Positions 16,485 to 24,134 of a DNA stretch of 64,000 nucleotides are shown here, in pieces. The stretch comes from UBA868 sp016776875. GTDB lineage: Bacteria > Pseudomonadota > Gammaproteobacteria > Arenicellales > UBA868. Numbering within the stretch: the first letter of the stretch is position 1; every line of letters begins with the position of its first letter. The stretch is taken from assembly GCA_051201585.1 (NCBI GenBank), contig CP179198.1, positions 2,604,001-2,668,000 on the forward strand, given 5' to 3'. Made by a program: the position numbers and the translations under genes. The notes under the pieces were generated by a model. That model saw only the letters and a list, made by a program, of their open reading frames with translations, ran no database searches and was not told the origin of the DNA.

Positions 16485-17780
16485 ATGAGCAAAGTTAAAA
16501 CTTTTGGATTCGATACCCTCAGCCTCCACGCAGGTCAGCAACCTGATCCCGCAACCGGGGCTCGAGCGACGCCCATTTATCAAACCGCCTCTTATGTCTT
16601 TAAAAGCCCCGATCATGCAGCGTCACTGTTTAATGTTGAGCGCGCGGGTCATGTGTACTCTCGGATTACCAATCCCACCACGGCGGTATTGGAAGAACGA
16701 ATAGCCGCGCTCGAAGGGGGAGTTGGCGCGATCGCGACTGCCAGTGGGCAAGCCGCCTGTCATCTCGCGATCGCCACGCTATTGGGCGCTGGGGACCATA
16801 TCGTTTCATCGAGAGCCATTTATGGCGGTACCCACAACCTGTTGGACTACACCTTGCCGCGCTTTGGTATTCAAACGACTTTTGTTGATCCTCGGGATCC
16901 AGACGCTTTCGCAGCCGCAATTCAACCCAACACCAAACTGCTCTTCGGTGAAACCCTGGGCAATCCGGGTTTGGATGTCTTGAATATTCCTGCCGTGAGT
17001 GATGTGGCACACGCCCATGGGCTTCCCCTGCTAATCGATTCCACCTTCACAACCCCTTATCTTTGCCAGCCTTTTTCTCTGGGCGCAGATCTGGTGTTCC
17101 ATTCCGCCACCAAGTTTTTAAGTGGGCATGGTGTCATTATTGGCGGACTCGTCGTGGATAGCGGTGCATTTGACTGGGCGGGATCAGGAAAATTTCCGAC
17201 CTTGACTGAACCGTATGAAGGGTTTCACAACATGAATTTTGTTGAGGAATTTGGCCCCGCCGCATTTATTAGTCGGGCCCGAAAAGAGGGCGCCCGCGAC
17301 TTTGGCGCCTGCATGAGTCCCACAACCGCATTTCAGGTTCTTCAGGGCATGGAGACGCTACCGCTTCGAATGCAACGTCACATATCAAACACGCGCGCGG
17401 TCGTTGAGTTTCTGGCCAATCATAAGGCCGTCGAATGGGTCACTTATCCCGAAAGACCTGATCATCCTGATCATGAACTCGCCCAAAAACTGCTGCCCAA
17501 AGGCTGTGGCGCTGTCTTCAGCTTTGGAATAAAAGGCGGACGCGATGCCGGCCAGCGGTTTATCAGTCGCGTCGAGCTTTTATCCCATTTAGCTAACGTG
17601 GGGGATGCCAAATCCCTCGTTATTCATCCCGCCAGCACAACACATCACCGAATGGATGCAGCGGCCCTGGAGGCTGCGGGCATTTCCGAGGGGCTGATCC
17701 GACTGTCCATCGGGCTCGAAGACGCTGATGATTTAACGGAAGATCTGGATCGGGCTTTACGCGCCTCTCAAAAAGGTTAA
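16485..17780 (+). CDS. metY: O-acetylhomoserine sulfhydrylase (MetY type)
   Basis: A 431-residue PLP enzyme of the Cys/Met metabolism family that makes homocysteine from O-acetylhomoserine and sulfide. Seen: DTLSLHAGQQPDPATGARAT at the start, YSRITNPTTAVLEERIAALEGG, GGTHNLLDYTLPRFG, and the PLP-lysine motif HSATKFLSGHG near residue 210; SLVIHPASTTHHRM near 380. The length (about 430) and the insert after the PLP site favour MetY over MetB/MetC/MetZ. It is followed 5 nt later by an alpha/beta hydrolase gene. No riboswitch is visible in the 90-nt upstream gap. Confidence 0.92.
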   Translation: MSKVKTFGFDTLSLHAGQQPDPATGARATPIYQTASYVFKSPDHAASLFNVERAGHVYSRITNPTTAVLEERIAALEGGVGAIATASGQAACHLAIATLLGAGDHIVSSRAIYGGTHNLLDYTLPRFGIQTTFVDPRDPDAFAAAIQPNTKLLFGETLGNPGLDVLNIPAVSDVAHAHGLPLLIDSTFTTPYLCQPFSLGADLVFHSATKFLSGHGVIIGGLVVDSGAFDWAGSGKFPTLTEPYEGFHNMNFVEEFGPAAFISRARKEGARDFGACMSPTTAFQVLQGMETLPLRMQRHISNTRAVVEFLANHKAVEWVTYPERPDHPDHELAQKLLPKGCGAVFSFGIKGGRDAGQRFISRVELLSHLANVGDAKSLVIHPASTTHHRMDAAALEAAGISEGLIRLSIGLEDADDLTEDLDRALRASQKG

Positions 17781-17785
17781 GCATA

Positions 17786-18574
17786 ATGAAACTTAAAACT
17801 TCATTTGGAGACCTGTTCGCCTACACCGGCGCAAGAGACCACAAAAAAGATCAACCGGCGGTTGTTTTTATCCACGGCACAGGCATGGATCATACCGTCT
17901 GGGTCTTGCCGTCACGTTATTTCGCGCGTCACGGCTTTAATGTGTTGTCCATCGACCTTCCGGGTCACGGTAAATCATCGGGTGCATCCCCCGAGACAAT
18001 CGACGAAATGGCAGACGCCGTTATTGAATTGATGCAATTGGCCGGTATTTCTGACGCTGCCATCGTGGGTCATTCGATGGGATCCCTGGTGGCGCTCAGC
18101 GCCGCGGCGCGATATCCCGATCGTGCGCGATCGCTTGCCTTAATCGGCACAACCGCGCCGATGGGCGTTCACCCGGACATGATGGCCTCTGCGCAAAGGA
18201 ATGATCATGATGTCATCGATATGATTACCTACTGGGGTTATAGCAAACCGGCTCAATTAGGCGGAAATGAAAACCCGGGCATGTGGATGGCGGGCAGCAC
18301 CCTGCGCCTGCTTGAAAAAGCAAAAGAGAACGTCATCCACTGTGACCTGAAAGCCTGTGAAAATTACGCAACGGGTCTTGAGCATGCGAAACTGGTGCGA
18401 TGCCCAACGCTTTTCATTCTCGGTGATCGCGATATCATGACCCCGATGCGCGCCGCGCAAAAAATGGTGGATGCCATGTCAGATGCCAGGGTATGTCCGC
18501 TGACAAAAACAGGTCACTCCTTGATGATGGAAAGACCTGACGCGCTGCTGGATGCCTTAATTACCATCGTTTAG
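17786..18574 (+). CDS. Alpha/beta hydrolase
   Basis: A 262-residue alpha/beta-hydrolase fold protein. The oxyanion HGTGMDHTVW, the nucleophile elbow GHSMGS (Ser near residue 97), the acid in LFILGDRDIMTP and the catalytic His in KTGHSLMMERPD are all present. The substrate cannot be read from sequence. It begins 5 nt after metY, so the two are co-transcribed; related hydrolases flank metY in several proteobacteria, but the link is not understood. Complete, normal length. Confidence 0.85.
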   Translation: MKLKTSFGDLFAYTGARDHKKDQPAVVFIHGTGMDHTVWVLPSRYFARHGFNVLSIDLPGHGKSSGASPETIDEMADAVIELMQLAGISDAAIVGHSMGSLVALSAAARYPDRARSLALIGTTAPMGVHPDMMASAQRNDHDVIDMITYWGYSKPAQLGGNENPGMWMAGSTLRLLEKAKENVIHCDLKACENYATGLEHAKLVRCPTLFILGDRDIMTPMRAAQKMVDAMSDARVCPLTKTGHSLMMERPDALLDALITIV

Positions 18575-18682
18575 GATTTTGATTTAAACAGGCAAACTTT
18601 AAGCGTACGCGCAACGGTGACCGACTCAAAACGCGAGTCAAGTTGTTTAGTTATCGCACATCTCGCAACAATTGAAACCGCG

Positions 18683-19324
18683 TTACTGGCCCACCTGACT
18701 TTCTAAATGTCTGAACGCGGCAGGTGGCACAAGACGCTCCTCAGTCTCGCCCGGTGGCGTCCAAACAAGCTGTAGCGCTGATGTGCCTTTCTTCTGATAA
18801 TAATTAATCCAGAGTTCGTACCATCCGGGCTGATCAATCACCAGAGGGAGCACGGGCGACCACCGGTTCCCATGAATCTCGGGATCGATCCAAATTTGTT
18901 GTCCGCCGATCTTGGCGAGGACCCCATCGTTGGATTCAATCCGAAACTGATATGTGCCTGCCGTTTCGAGATGAATAAGGCCTCTAATATGCGCGCCGAC
19001 CAGCATAGCCTGGTTCGCGGTCAATACATTCCCGTCTCGCGTACGATGGGCAATGTTCGCAAGTGGCTCACCCACCACGGGATTTCGGAGCACTTCAATG
19101 TCATTGACGTGAACATAACGCTCATAGGAATAGGTCACTGCAAGACCCGCATTTAGGGTCGTAACTTCAGGCTGTGGCTGAAACGGCGTGGCGCCCAGAA
19201 TCGGTTCCACGGCAAAAGCCGAGCCCGTCGAAAAAAAAGCAAGTGCGAAAAACCCCGTCTGACATACCTTCAACATCTTGCGGTATACGTCATAGGTCCT
19301 ACATTTGAATCCGACTAATCGCAT
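18683..19324 (-). CDS. Exported PA14-domain protein
   Basis: A 213-residue protein. A signal peptide MLKVCQTGFFALAFFSTGSAFA is seen after a possible 16-residue extension; ATG 19324 has GGAG 11 nt upstream, while ATG 19276 gives a more normal signal peptide. The mature part is a single PA14 beta-sandwich: GAHIRGLIHLETAGTYQFRI, ESNDGVLAKIGGQQIW, GWYELWINYYQKKGTSALQL. PA14 domains usually bind carbohydrate. A stand-alone periplasmic or secreted PA14 protein has no assigned function. It is monocistronic between the hydrolase and the gro operon. Confidence 0.75.
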   Translation of the reverse strand: MRLVGFKCRTYDVYRKMLKVCQTGFFALAFFSTGSAFAVEPILGATPFQPQPEVTTLNAGLAVTYSYERYVHVNDIEVLRNPVVGEPLANIAHRTRDGNVLTANQAMLVGAHIRGLIHLETAGTYQFRIESNDGVLAKIGGQQIWIDPEIHGNRWSPVLPLVIDQPGWYELWINYYQKKGTSALQLVWTPPGETEERLVPPAAFRHLESQVGQ

Positions 19325-19451
19325 CTCAAAGATATCTCCATGCCTAAATAAAAATCACAAACGAAAGTCAAAAAAGCGTTCCCGTCGCCAGATTGAAGCA
19401 CTTGCTATTCTATCGATTGATCAAAACAATCACCAAGGTTTAGATTGAACC

Positions 19452-19482
19452 AAAAAAAACCCCGCCACAAAGGCGGGGTTTT
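19452..19482 (-). terminator. Rho-independent terminator of groESL
   Basis: On the minus strand a 7-bp CCCCGCC/GGCGGGG stem with a 5-nt loop is followed by a run of eight T. It lies about 23 nt beyond the groEL stop. Confidence 0.85.
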
Positions 19483-19504
19483 AGATGGCTAATCGCCGAG
19501 CGGC

Positions 19505-21148
19505 TTACATCATGCCGCCCATACCGCCCATACCGCCCATATCGCCCATCGGCGGTGCGGCTGGCGTATCGTCTGGCATTTCTGCCACCATGGCCTCTGT
19601 GGTGATCATCATGCCCGCGATCGAAGCCGCGTGCTGCAGGGCAACCCGGGTGACTTTGGTCGGATCAAGGATACCCATGGCGATCATGTCACCATACTCG
19701 CCGGAACCGGCGTTATATCCATTGTTTCCTTCCTGACTCAGTACGTTATTAAGAACAACTGAACCTTCTTCTCCGGCATTGGCCACGATCTGTCGCAGCG
19801 GCTCCTGAATAGCGCGCTCAACGATCTTGATGCCCATATCCTGATCGTGGTTAGCACCTTTTACCTCTCCTACGGAAGAGATACAACGCACCAGCGCAAC
19901 ACCGCCGCCCGGCACGACGCCTTCTTCTACCGCAGCGCGTGTTGCATGCAACGCATCTTCAACGCGAGCCTTTTTCTCTTTCATTTCGACTTCAGTTGCG
20001 GCCCCGACTTTGATTAGCGCAACACCGCCTGCCAACTTGGCAACGCGTTCTTGCATTTTCTCTTTATCGTAGTCAGAAGTGGCTTCTTCAATCTGAACTC
20101 GGATCTGGTTGACTCGAGCTTCAATATCACTCGCAGAACCCGAGCCGTCAATCACGGTGGTGTTCTCTTTACTGACTTGCACGCGCTTTGCCGATCCAAG
20201 ATCGTCGAGCGTTGCGCCTTCAAGGCTCATACCAACTTCTTCAGAGATCACTTGGCCGCCGGTGAGAATCGCGAGATCCTGCAGCATGGCTTTACGTCGA
20301 TCCCCAAATCCAGGTGCTTTCACCGCGCAGACTTTTACGATGCCGCGCATGTTGTTTACCACCAAGGTGGCTAACGCCTCGCCCTCGATATCTTCAGCAA
20401 TCACCAAAAGCGGACGGCCGGCTTTCGCGGTCGCTTCCAACACAGGGAGCATATCTCGGATGTTGGAAATCTTCTTATCGTTGATCAGGATGAGAGGGTT
20501 CTCAAGATCCGCCTGCATCGAATCCTGCTCATTAATGAAGTAAGGAGACAGGTAACCTCGATCAAACTGCATGCCCTCTACGACGTCAAGCTCGTTATCC
20601 AGACTCTTGCCTTCTTCAACCGTAATCACGCCTTCCTTGCCCACTTTTTCCATCGCCTCGGCGATGATGTCGCCTACAGACTCGTCTGCGTTTGCAGAAA
20701 CCGTGCCGACCTGAGCAATCTCTTTATGATCAGAGCAAGGCTTGGAGATTCCAGCAAGTTTCTCAACGGCAGCGCCAACTGCTTTATCGATGCCGCGCTT
20801 GAGATCCATTGGATTCATGCCGGCAGCAACTGATTTCATGCCTTCGCGCAGCATGGCTTGCGCCAGGACCGTCGCGGTCGTGGTGCCATCACCGGCGACA
20901 TCAGACGTCTTGGAGGCAACCTCTTTGACCATTTGAGCGCCCATGTTTTCGAACTTGTCTTTCAATTCGATTTCTTTGGCAACGGACACACCGTCTTTGG
21001 TTACCGTCGGCGCACCGAACGATTTATCGAGAACGACGTTTCGACCTTTTGGGCCGAGCGTAACTTTCACGGCGTCCGCTAGCGTATTGACACCACGCAG
21101 TTTGGCAGCGCGAGCGGCTTCGCCAAATTTCACTTCTTTTGCTGACAT
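19505..21148 (-). CDS. groEL: Chaperonin GroEL (Hsp60)
   Basis: A 547-residue Hsp60 subunit that forms the double-ring folding chamber with GroES. Seen: KEVKFGEAARAAKLRGVNTLAD at the start, KVTLGPKGRNVVLDKSFGAP, the ATP motif VAGDGTTTATVLAQAM, GFGDRRKAML, and the typical C-terminal GGMGGMGGMM tail. Length and motifs are standard for a housekeeping copy. It follows groES by about 50 nt in a single operon controlled by CIRCE at 21549-21575 and ends at a strong terminator. Confidence 0.99.
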   Translation of the reverse strand: MSAKEVKFGEAARAAKLRGVNTLADAVKVTLGPKGRNVVLDKSFGAPTVTKDGVSVAKEIELKDKFENMGAQMVKEVASKTSDVAGDGTTTATVLAQAMLREGMKSVAAGMNPMDLKRGIDKAVGAAVEKLAGISKPCSDHKEIAQVGTVSANADESVGDIIAEAMEKVGKEGVITVEEGKSLDNELDVVEGMQFDRGYLSPYFINEQDSMQADLENPLILINDKKISNIRDMLPVLEATAKAGRPLLVIAEDIEGEALATLVVNNMRGIVKVCAVKAPGFGDRRKAMLQDLAILTGGQVISEEVGMSLEGATLDDLGSAKRVQVSKENTTVIDGSGSASDIEARVNQIRVQIEEATSDYDKEKMQERVAKLAGGVALIKVGAATEVEMKEKKARVEDALHATRAAVEEGVVPGGGVALVRCISSVGEVKGANHDQDMGIKIVERAIQEPLRQIVANAGEEGSVVLNNVLSQEGNNGYNAGSGEYGDMIAMGILDPTKVTRVALQHAASIAGMMITTEAMVAEMPDDTPAAPPMGDMGGMGGMGGMM

Positions 21149-21200
21149 TATTTTGTTCCTTTAAAAATTTGCGGTTTGAATTGTCTTAACGAATGCCAAA

Positions 21201-21491
21201 CTAGCCTTCGATAACACCCATGATGTCGTCTTCACGCATCACGAGGACTTCTTCACCTTCGACTTTGACTTCGGTACCGGAATACTTTCCGAACATCACC
21301 TTATCGCCGACACTGACGTCGGGGGTCAGTCGTTCGCCGTTGTCCTGACGCTTTCCTGCGCCAACGGCGAGGACTTCGCCGGTCATCGGCTTCTCGGTTG
21401 CTGAATCAGGAATGACGATTCCGCCAGCGCTGGTTCGCTCCTCGTCGAGACGTCGCACCACGATACGGTCGTGCAGCGGTCGAATATTCAT
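21201..21491 (-). CDS. groES: Co-chaperonin GroES (Hsp10)
   Basis: A 96-residue Hsp10. It starts MNIRPLHDRIVVRRLDEERTS and includes the mobile loop SAGGIVIPDSATEKP, VGDKVMFGKYSGTEV and the C-terminal LVMREDDIMGVIE. It forms the seven-subunit lid of GroEL. First gene of the groESL operon; ATG 21491 follows an AGGAG site. Typical in every respect. Confidence 0.99.
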   Translation of the reverse strand: MNIRPLHDRIVVRRLDEERTSAGGIVIPDSATEKPMTGEVLAVGAGKRQDNGERLTPDVSVGDKVMFGKYSGTEVKVEGEEVLVMREDDIMGVIEG

Positions 21492-21548
21492 ATGATTTAT
21501 CTCCTAAAGTTATGAGTAATGGAGGAAAATTTGGTAAGCCAACGAACG

Positions 21549-21575
21549 TTAGCACTCAACCAATTCGAGTGCTAA
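21549..21575. promoter_or_regulatory. CIRCE operator (HrcA binding site)
   Basis: A perfect copy of the known consensus: TTAGCACTC (21549-21557), nine bases, GAGTGCTAA (21567-21575). It sits just downstream of the groES promoter. It implies HrcA-type heat-shock control of groESL, rather than or in addition to sigma32. Confidence 0.97.
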
Positions 21576-21602
21576 TAATAGGGATTAACAACTTAAAGTC
21601 AA
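21575..21602 (-). promoter_or_regulatory. Sigma70-type promoter of groESL
   Basis: Minus strand: TTGACT (21597-21602), a 16-nt spacer, TATTAT (21575-21580). The -10 abuts CIRCE, so HrcA binding would cover the start site. Confidence 0.7.
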
Positions 21603-21752
21603 GTCTCAAAAGATAATTTTTGATCTGAAAGCGAAATACCCGTTCCAGGGAGCATCAAATCACAATTATTTCCAACATTTGTTCACATTTGCAATCCGAA
21701 GACCTGTTTAAATACGTGGCCTCAATTTTTAAACCTCAGGGAGATCAAAGCT

Positions 21753-22112
21753 TTGGATCAGAATCTTTTTGAAAAATACGGTGGATTTACCACCATTCAC
21801 AAAGTGGTCGAACATTTTTACGACGGGGTGTTAGATAACGATACACTAGCACCGTACTTTGAAAATGCTGATATTTCTCAACTCATTGATCACCAGACTC
21901 AATTTTTTGCTTCGGTCATGGGCGGTCCTGCATCTTTTGACGATAACCACCTGGAAAAGGTGCACGAGGGGTTACGCATTACAGAAGAGGCTTGGGTGAA
22001 CGTTGTTGAGGTCTTACTCAACACCCTTAATGCCTTTAATCTCCAGGATAAAGACATTGAACTGATCGTAGGTGTTATTGGGCGTAAAAAACCATTAATC
22101 GTCAAGAAATAA
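21753..22112 (+). CDS. Group 1 truncated hemoglobin
   Basis: A 119-residue globin with TTG start at 21753 after a CAGGGAG site. The family layout is seen: LFEKYGGFTTIHKVVEHFYDGV (B-helix Tyr), LAPYFENADI, LIDHQTQFFASVMGGP, and HEGLRITEEAW with the proximal His near residue 72. Such globins bind O2 or NO and act in detoxification or sensing. It ends 7 nt before a diguanylate cyclase gene; the pairing suggests gas-linked c-di-GMP signalling, by inference. No good ATG alternative exists. Confidence 0.9.
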   Translation: MDQNLFEKYGGFTTIHKVVEHFYDGVLDNDTLAPYFENADISQLIDHQTQFFASVMGGPASFDDNHLEKVHEGLRITEEAWVNVVEVLLNTLNAFNLQDKDIELIVGVIGRKKPLIVKK

Positions 22113-22119
22113 CCGGTTC

Positions 22120-23058
22120 ATGCATCTAAGCGCAATCCCGCTTCAAAACATCCCCCTGCCGGCTGCGCTCATCGAGCGGGAGGCCGGCGGAAAGGTGGAG
22201 GTAAACAGCGCCTTTCGCGTGCTGCTGGAGAATCAAATTAGCCCCGCCGAACCTCCTGTTTTCGACCACATCAACACGCTGTTAGGCGGGCAATTAATAA
22301 GTTTTGAGATAAATTCAAAATCAAAAATTATCAAAGAGATTAAAATCGGGCGCAATCGTTATTCTTATGAATTCAATTTAGAAGTCGTTTCTGATTCAGA
22401 CACACCCACGATCTTTATCGTGGGTGTCAACAGAACTGATCTGCTGAAGGCCGAAGCAAAACTAAACTCCTATACCCAGCTCATTGAGAAGAACAATCTT
22501 AAACTAAAGCAACTTGCTTACACCGATCCCCTAACGGGTGCTGCCAATCGACGCGCACTTTTCGAGCGTTTCGCAGACATTTCTCAGTCATCCGAATTCC
22601 ATTGCACCGTAAGCGTTCTCGATATTGACCATTTCAAGAACTACAACGACAAATATGGCCATAGCTTTGGCGACCTTGTCCTGAAAACATTTGCGAACCT
22701 CATTCAGAGTCAACTAGGGCGGCAGACCATCTTTGCGCGAATTGGCGGCGAAGAGTTTTGCGTTATTGAGTACTCAGGTAGCACTAAATTGGCTAAACAA
22801 AATCTTCAAAGTGCTCTGACCAAAGCACGAAACCTGCAAATAAATACATTAAAATCGGAGTTCGTTAATATCAGCTTTAGTGCAGGAGTCGCTCAATATG
22901 GGAAAGATGGAGAAACTTTAGATAAGCTCCTTCAGAATGCCGATCGAGCGCTGTACTTTGCGAAAGCCAACGGTCGATCTTGTGTGATTCCCTACTCGGT
23001 TGATTTATTTGAACACCGTGACAACACGCTCATCGCCCGTACTGATAGGCACCGGTAG
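22120..23058 (+). CDS. Diguanylate cyclase with N-terminal PAS-like domain
   Basis: A 312-residue cytoplasmic protein. Residues 1-105 form a divergent PAS-like sensor (PLQNIPLPAALIEREAGGKVEVN...FEINSKSKIIKEIKI), followed by a coiled segment (LLKAEAKLNSYTQLIEKNN) and a GGDEF domain (about 135-295) with DPLTGAANRRALF, VLDIDHFKNYNDKYGH, and the active site RIGGEEF. The product-inhibition I-site (RxxD) is replaced by RQTI, so feedback inhibition is probably absent. It should make c-di-GMP. It is translationally coupled to the globin gene. An 11-bp perfect hairpin (22402-22427) lies inside the coding region. Confidence 0.9.
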   Translation: MHLSAIPLQNIPLPAALIEREAGGKVEVNSAFRVLLENQISPAEPPVFDHINTLLGGQLISFEINSKSKIIKEIKIGRNRYSYEFNLEVVSDSDTPTIFIVGVNRTDLLKAEAKLNSYTQLIEKNNLKLKQLAYTDPLTGAANRRALFERFADISQSSEFHCTVSVLDIDHFKNYNDKYGHSFGDLVLKTFANLIQSQLGRQTIFARIGGEEFCVIEYSGSTKLAKQNLQSALTKARNLQINTLKSEFVNISFSAGVAQYGKDGETLDKLLQNADRALYFAKANGRSCVIPYSVDLFEHRDNTLIARTDRHR

Positions 23059-23189
23059 CGCTTGCCGAACACCGCGTTTGGATGAGCATGGGTAGATAGT
23101 TTATTTTTTTAGAAGACCTTTGACGTGACTAAAAAATTATCCAAAAAATACTGCTCGATCGATATTTCAGCGGATCTAGATTCTCACGC

Positions 23190-23684
23190 ATGAGCAATTC
23201 CAACCCGAGTGACCCGCCTTATCGGGCTTTCGCTCAGCGTCTGACTGACGCCATGCTGGAAGCAGGATTTGCCGCTCGGGATGGAAGCTGGTCACGCTTC
23301 CCTGTAGAGATTGAACCATTGCGCCGCGAAGCACAGGCCAAAAGTCTCACGACCGCACGAAACTATTTAGAAGGCGAAGCGTTGCCCCGGCGACATCGGC
23401 TAGAACAAATAGCCGAATGGCTGAACGTCAATCCTGAGTGGTTGGCGAACGGCGTTGGCCCGAGAAATACAACTGATCAATGGACGCAATCCGATGACCT
23501 GCCTGAGGAAGCGCTGGCGCTGGCACGTGCTTGGGCCGCGCTACCGCGCCATTACCGAGAACTTATTCGCTCATCGGTCATTATGGCATCAATTGTTAAC
23601 AGCCTCCCCGAAGATAGTAAGTCGCTCCCGCCCGCAGCGGCCGATCTTGAAAGGCGAAAAACTCATCGTAATCCCGACGGCTGA
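23190..23684 (+). CDS. XRE-like helix-turn-helix regulator
   Basis: A 164-residue protein. Residues 8-85 resemble a Cro/CI-type HTH: FAQRLTDAMLEAGFA, then SLTTARNYLEGEALPRRHRLEQIAEWLNVNPEWLANGVGP, the family's typical spacing of recognition helix and WL-x-G-x-GP. The C-terminal half (LPEEALALARAWAALPRHYRELIR) is a helical segment often seen in such regulators. Target and ligand are unknown. It stands at the head of the signalling region 23190-31043. Start ATG 23190 without a strong binding site. Confidence 0.7.
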   Translation: MSNSNPSDPPYRAFAQRLTDAMLEAGFAARDGSWSRFPVEIEPLRREAQAKSLTTARNYLEGEALPRRHRLEQIAEWLNVNPEWLANGVGPRNTTDQWTQSDDLPEEALALARAWAALPRHYRELIRSSVIMASIVNSLPEDSKSLPPAAADLERRKTHRNPDG

Positions 23685-23735
23685 CTTTTTCAGGAATCCG
23701 ATTTTTTAACCCTGTTCTGAGATAGGAAAAGCGCA

Positions 23736-23984
23736 GTGCGCATTTTAAAAAATTGGCTGCAAGAGCAGGCCAGGAGAACCCTCGCCCGCCTTCCTATCAC
23801 GCGATTGATCAGCGACTATTGTCCAGGCGACCGTTCGACCGGCGCCGACCGAGCACGATTACGCGTTTGGCGTGGCGCCCGTGAATTTAACGAATCTTCT
23901 TACCGAACGGTTTTCCAGGATCTTCGATTGGAACGAAAAAATGTCTCTTTCGACAAATACCCAGCCCAGGCCGCTTTAGACTGA
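23736..23984 (+). CDS. Small hypothetical protein (82 aa)
   Basis: GTG 23736 follows an AGGA site (gataggaaaagc). The product is basic and Arg-rich (LQEQARRTLARLPITRLI, DRARLRVWRGAREFNESSYR, LRLERKNVSFDKYP) with no membrane segment. I do not recognise it. It lies in line with the XRE gene 51 nt upstream, and codon use looks like its neighbours. It may be real, but no domain supports it. Confidence 0.45.
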   Translation: MRILKNWLQEQARRTLARLPITRLISDYCPGDRSTGADRARLRVWRGAREFNESSYRTVFQDLRLERKNVSFDKYPAQAALD

Positions 23985-24134
23985 AAAATCACGTCAGGCG
24001 CGGATGGATTTTAATCCATTGAAAAATCAGATCTTTTATTTCCCTCGCGATTAAAAACTTCTTTTCCGGACGCTACGAAAAAGCAAAAATGACAATTCCG
24101 AATTCAAAAAAGCATTTAAAGAGATAAAATTGAC

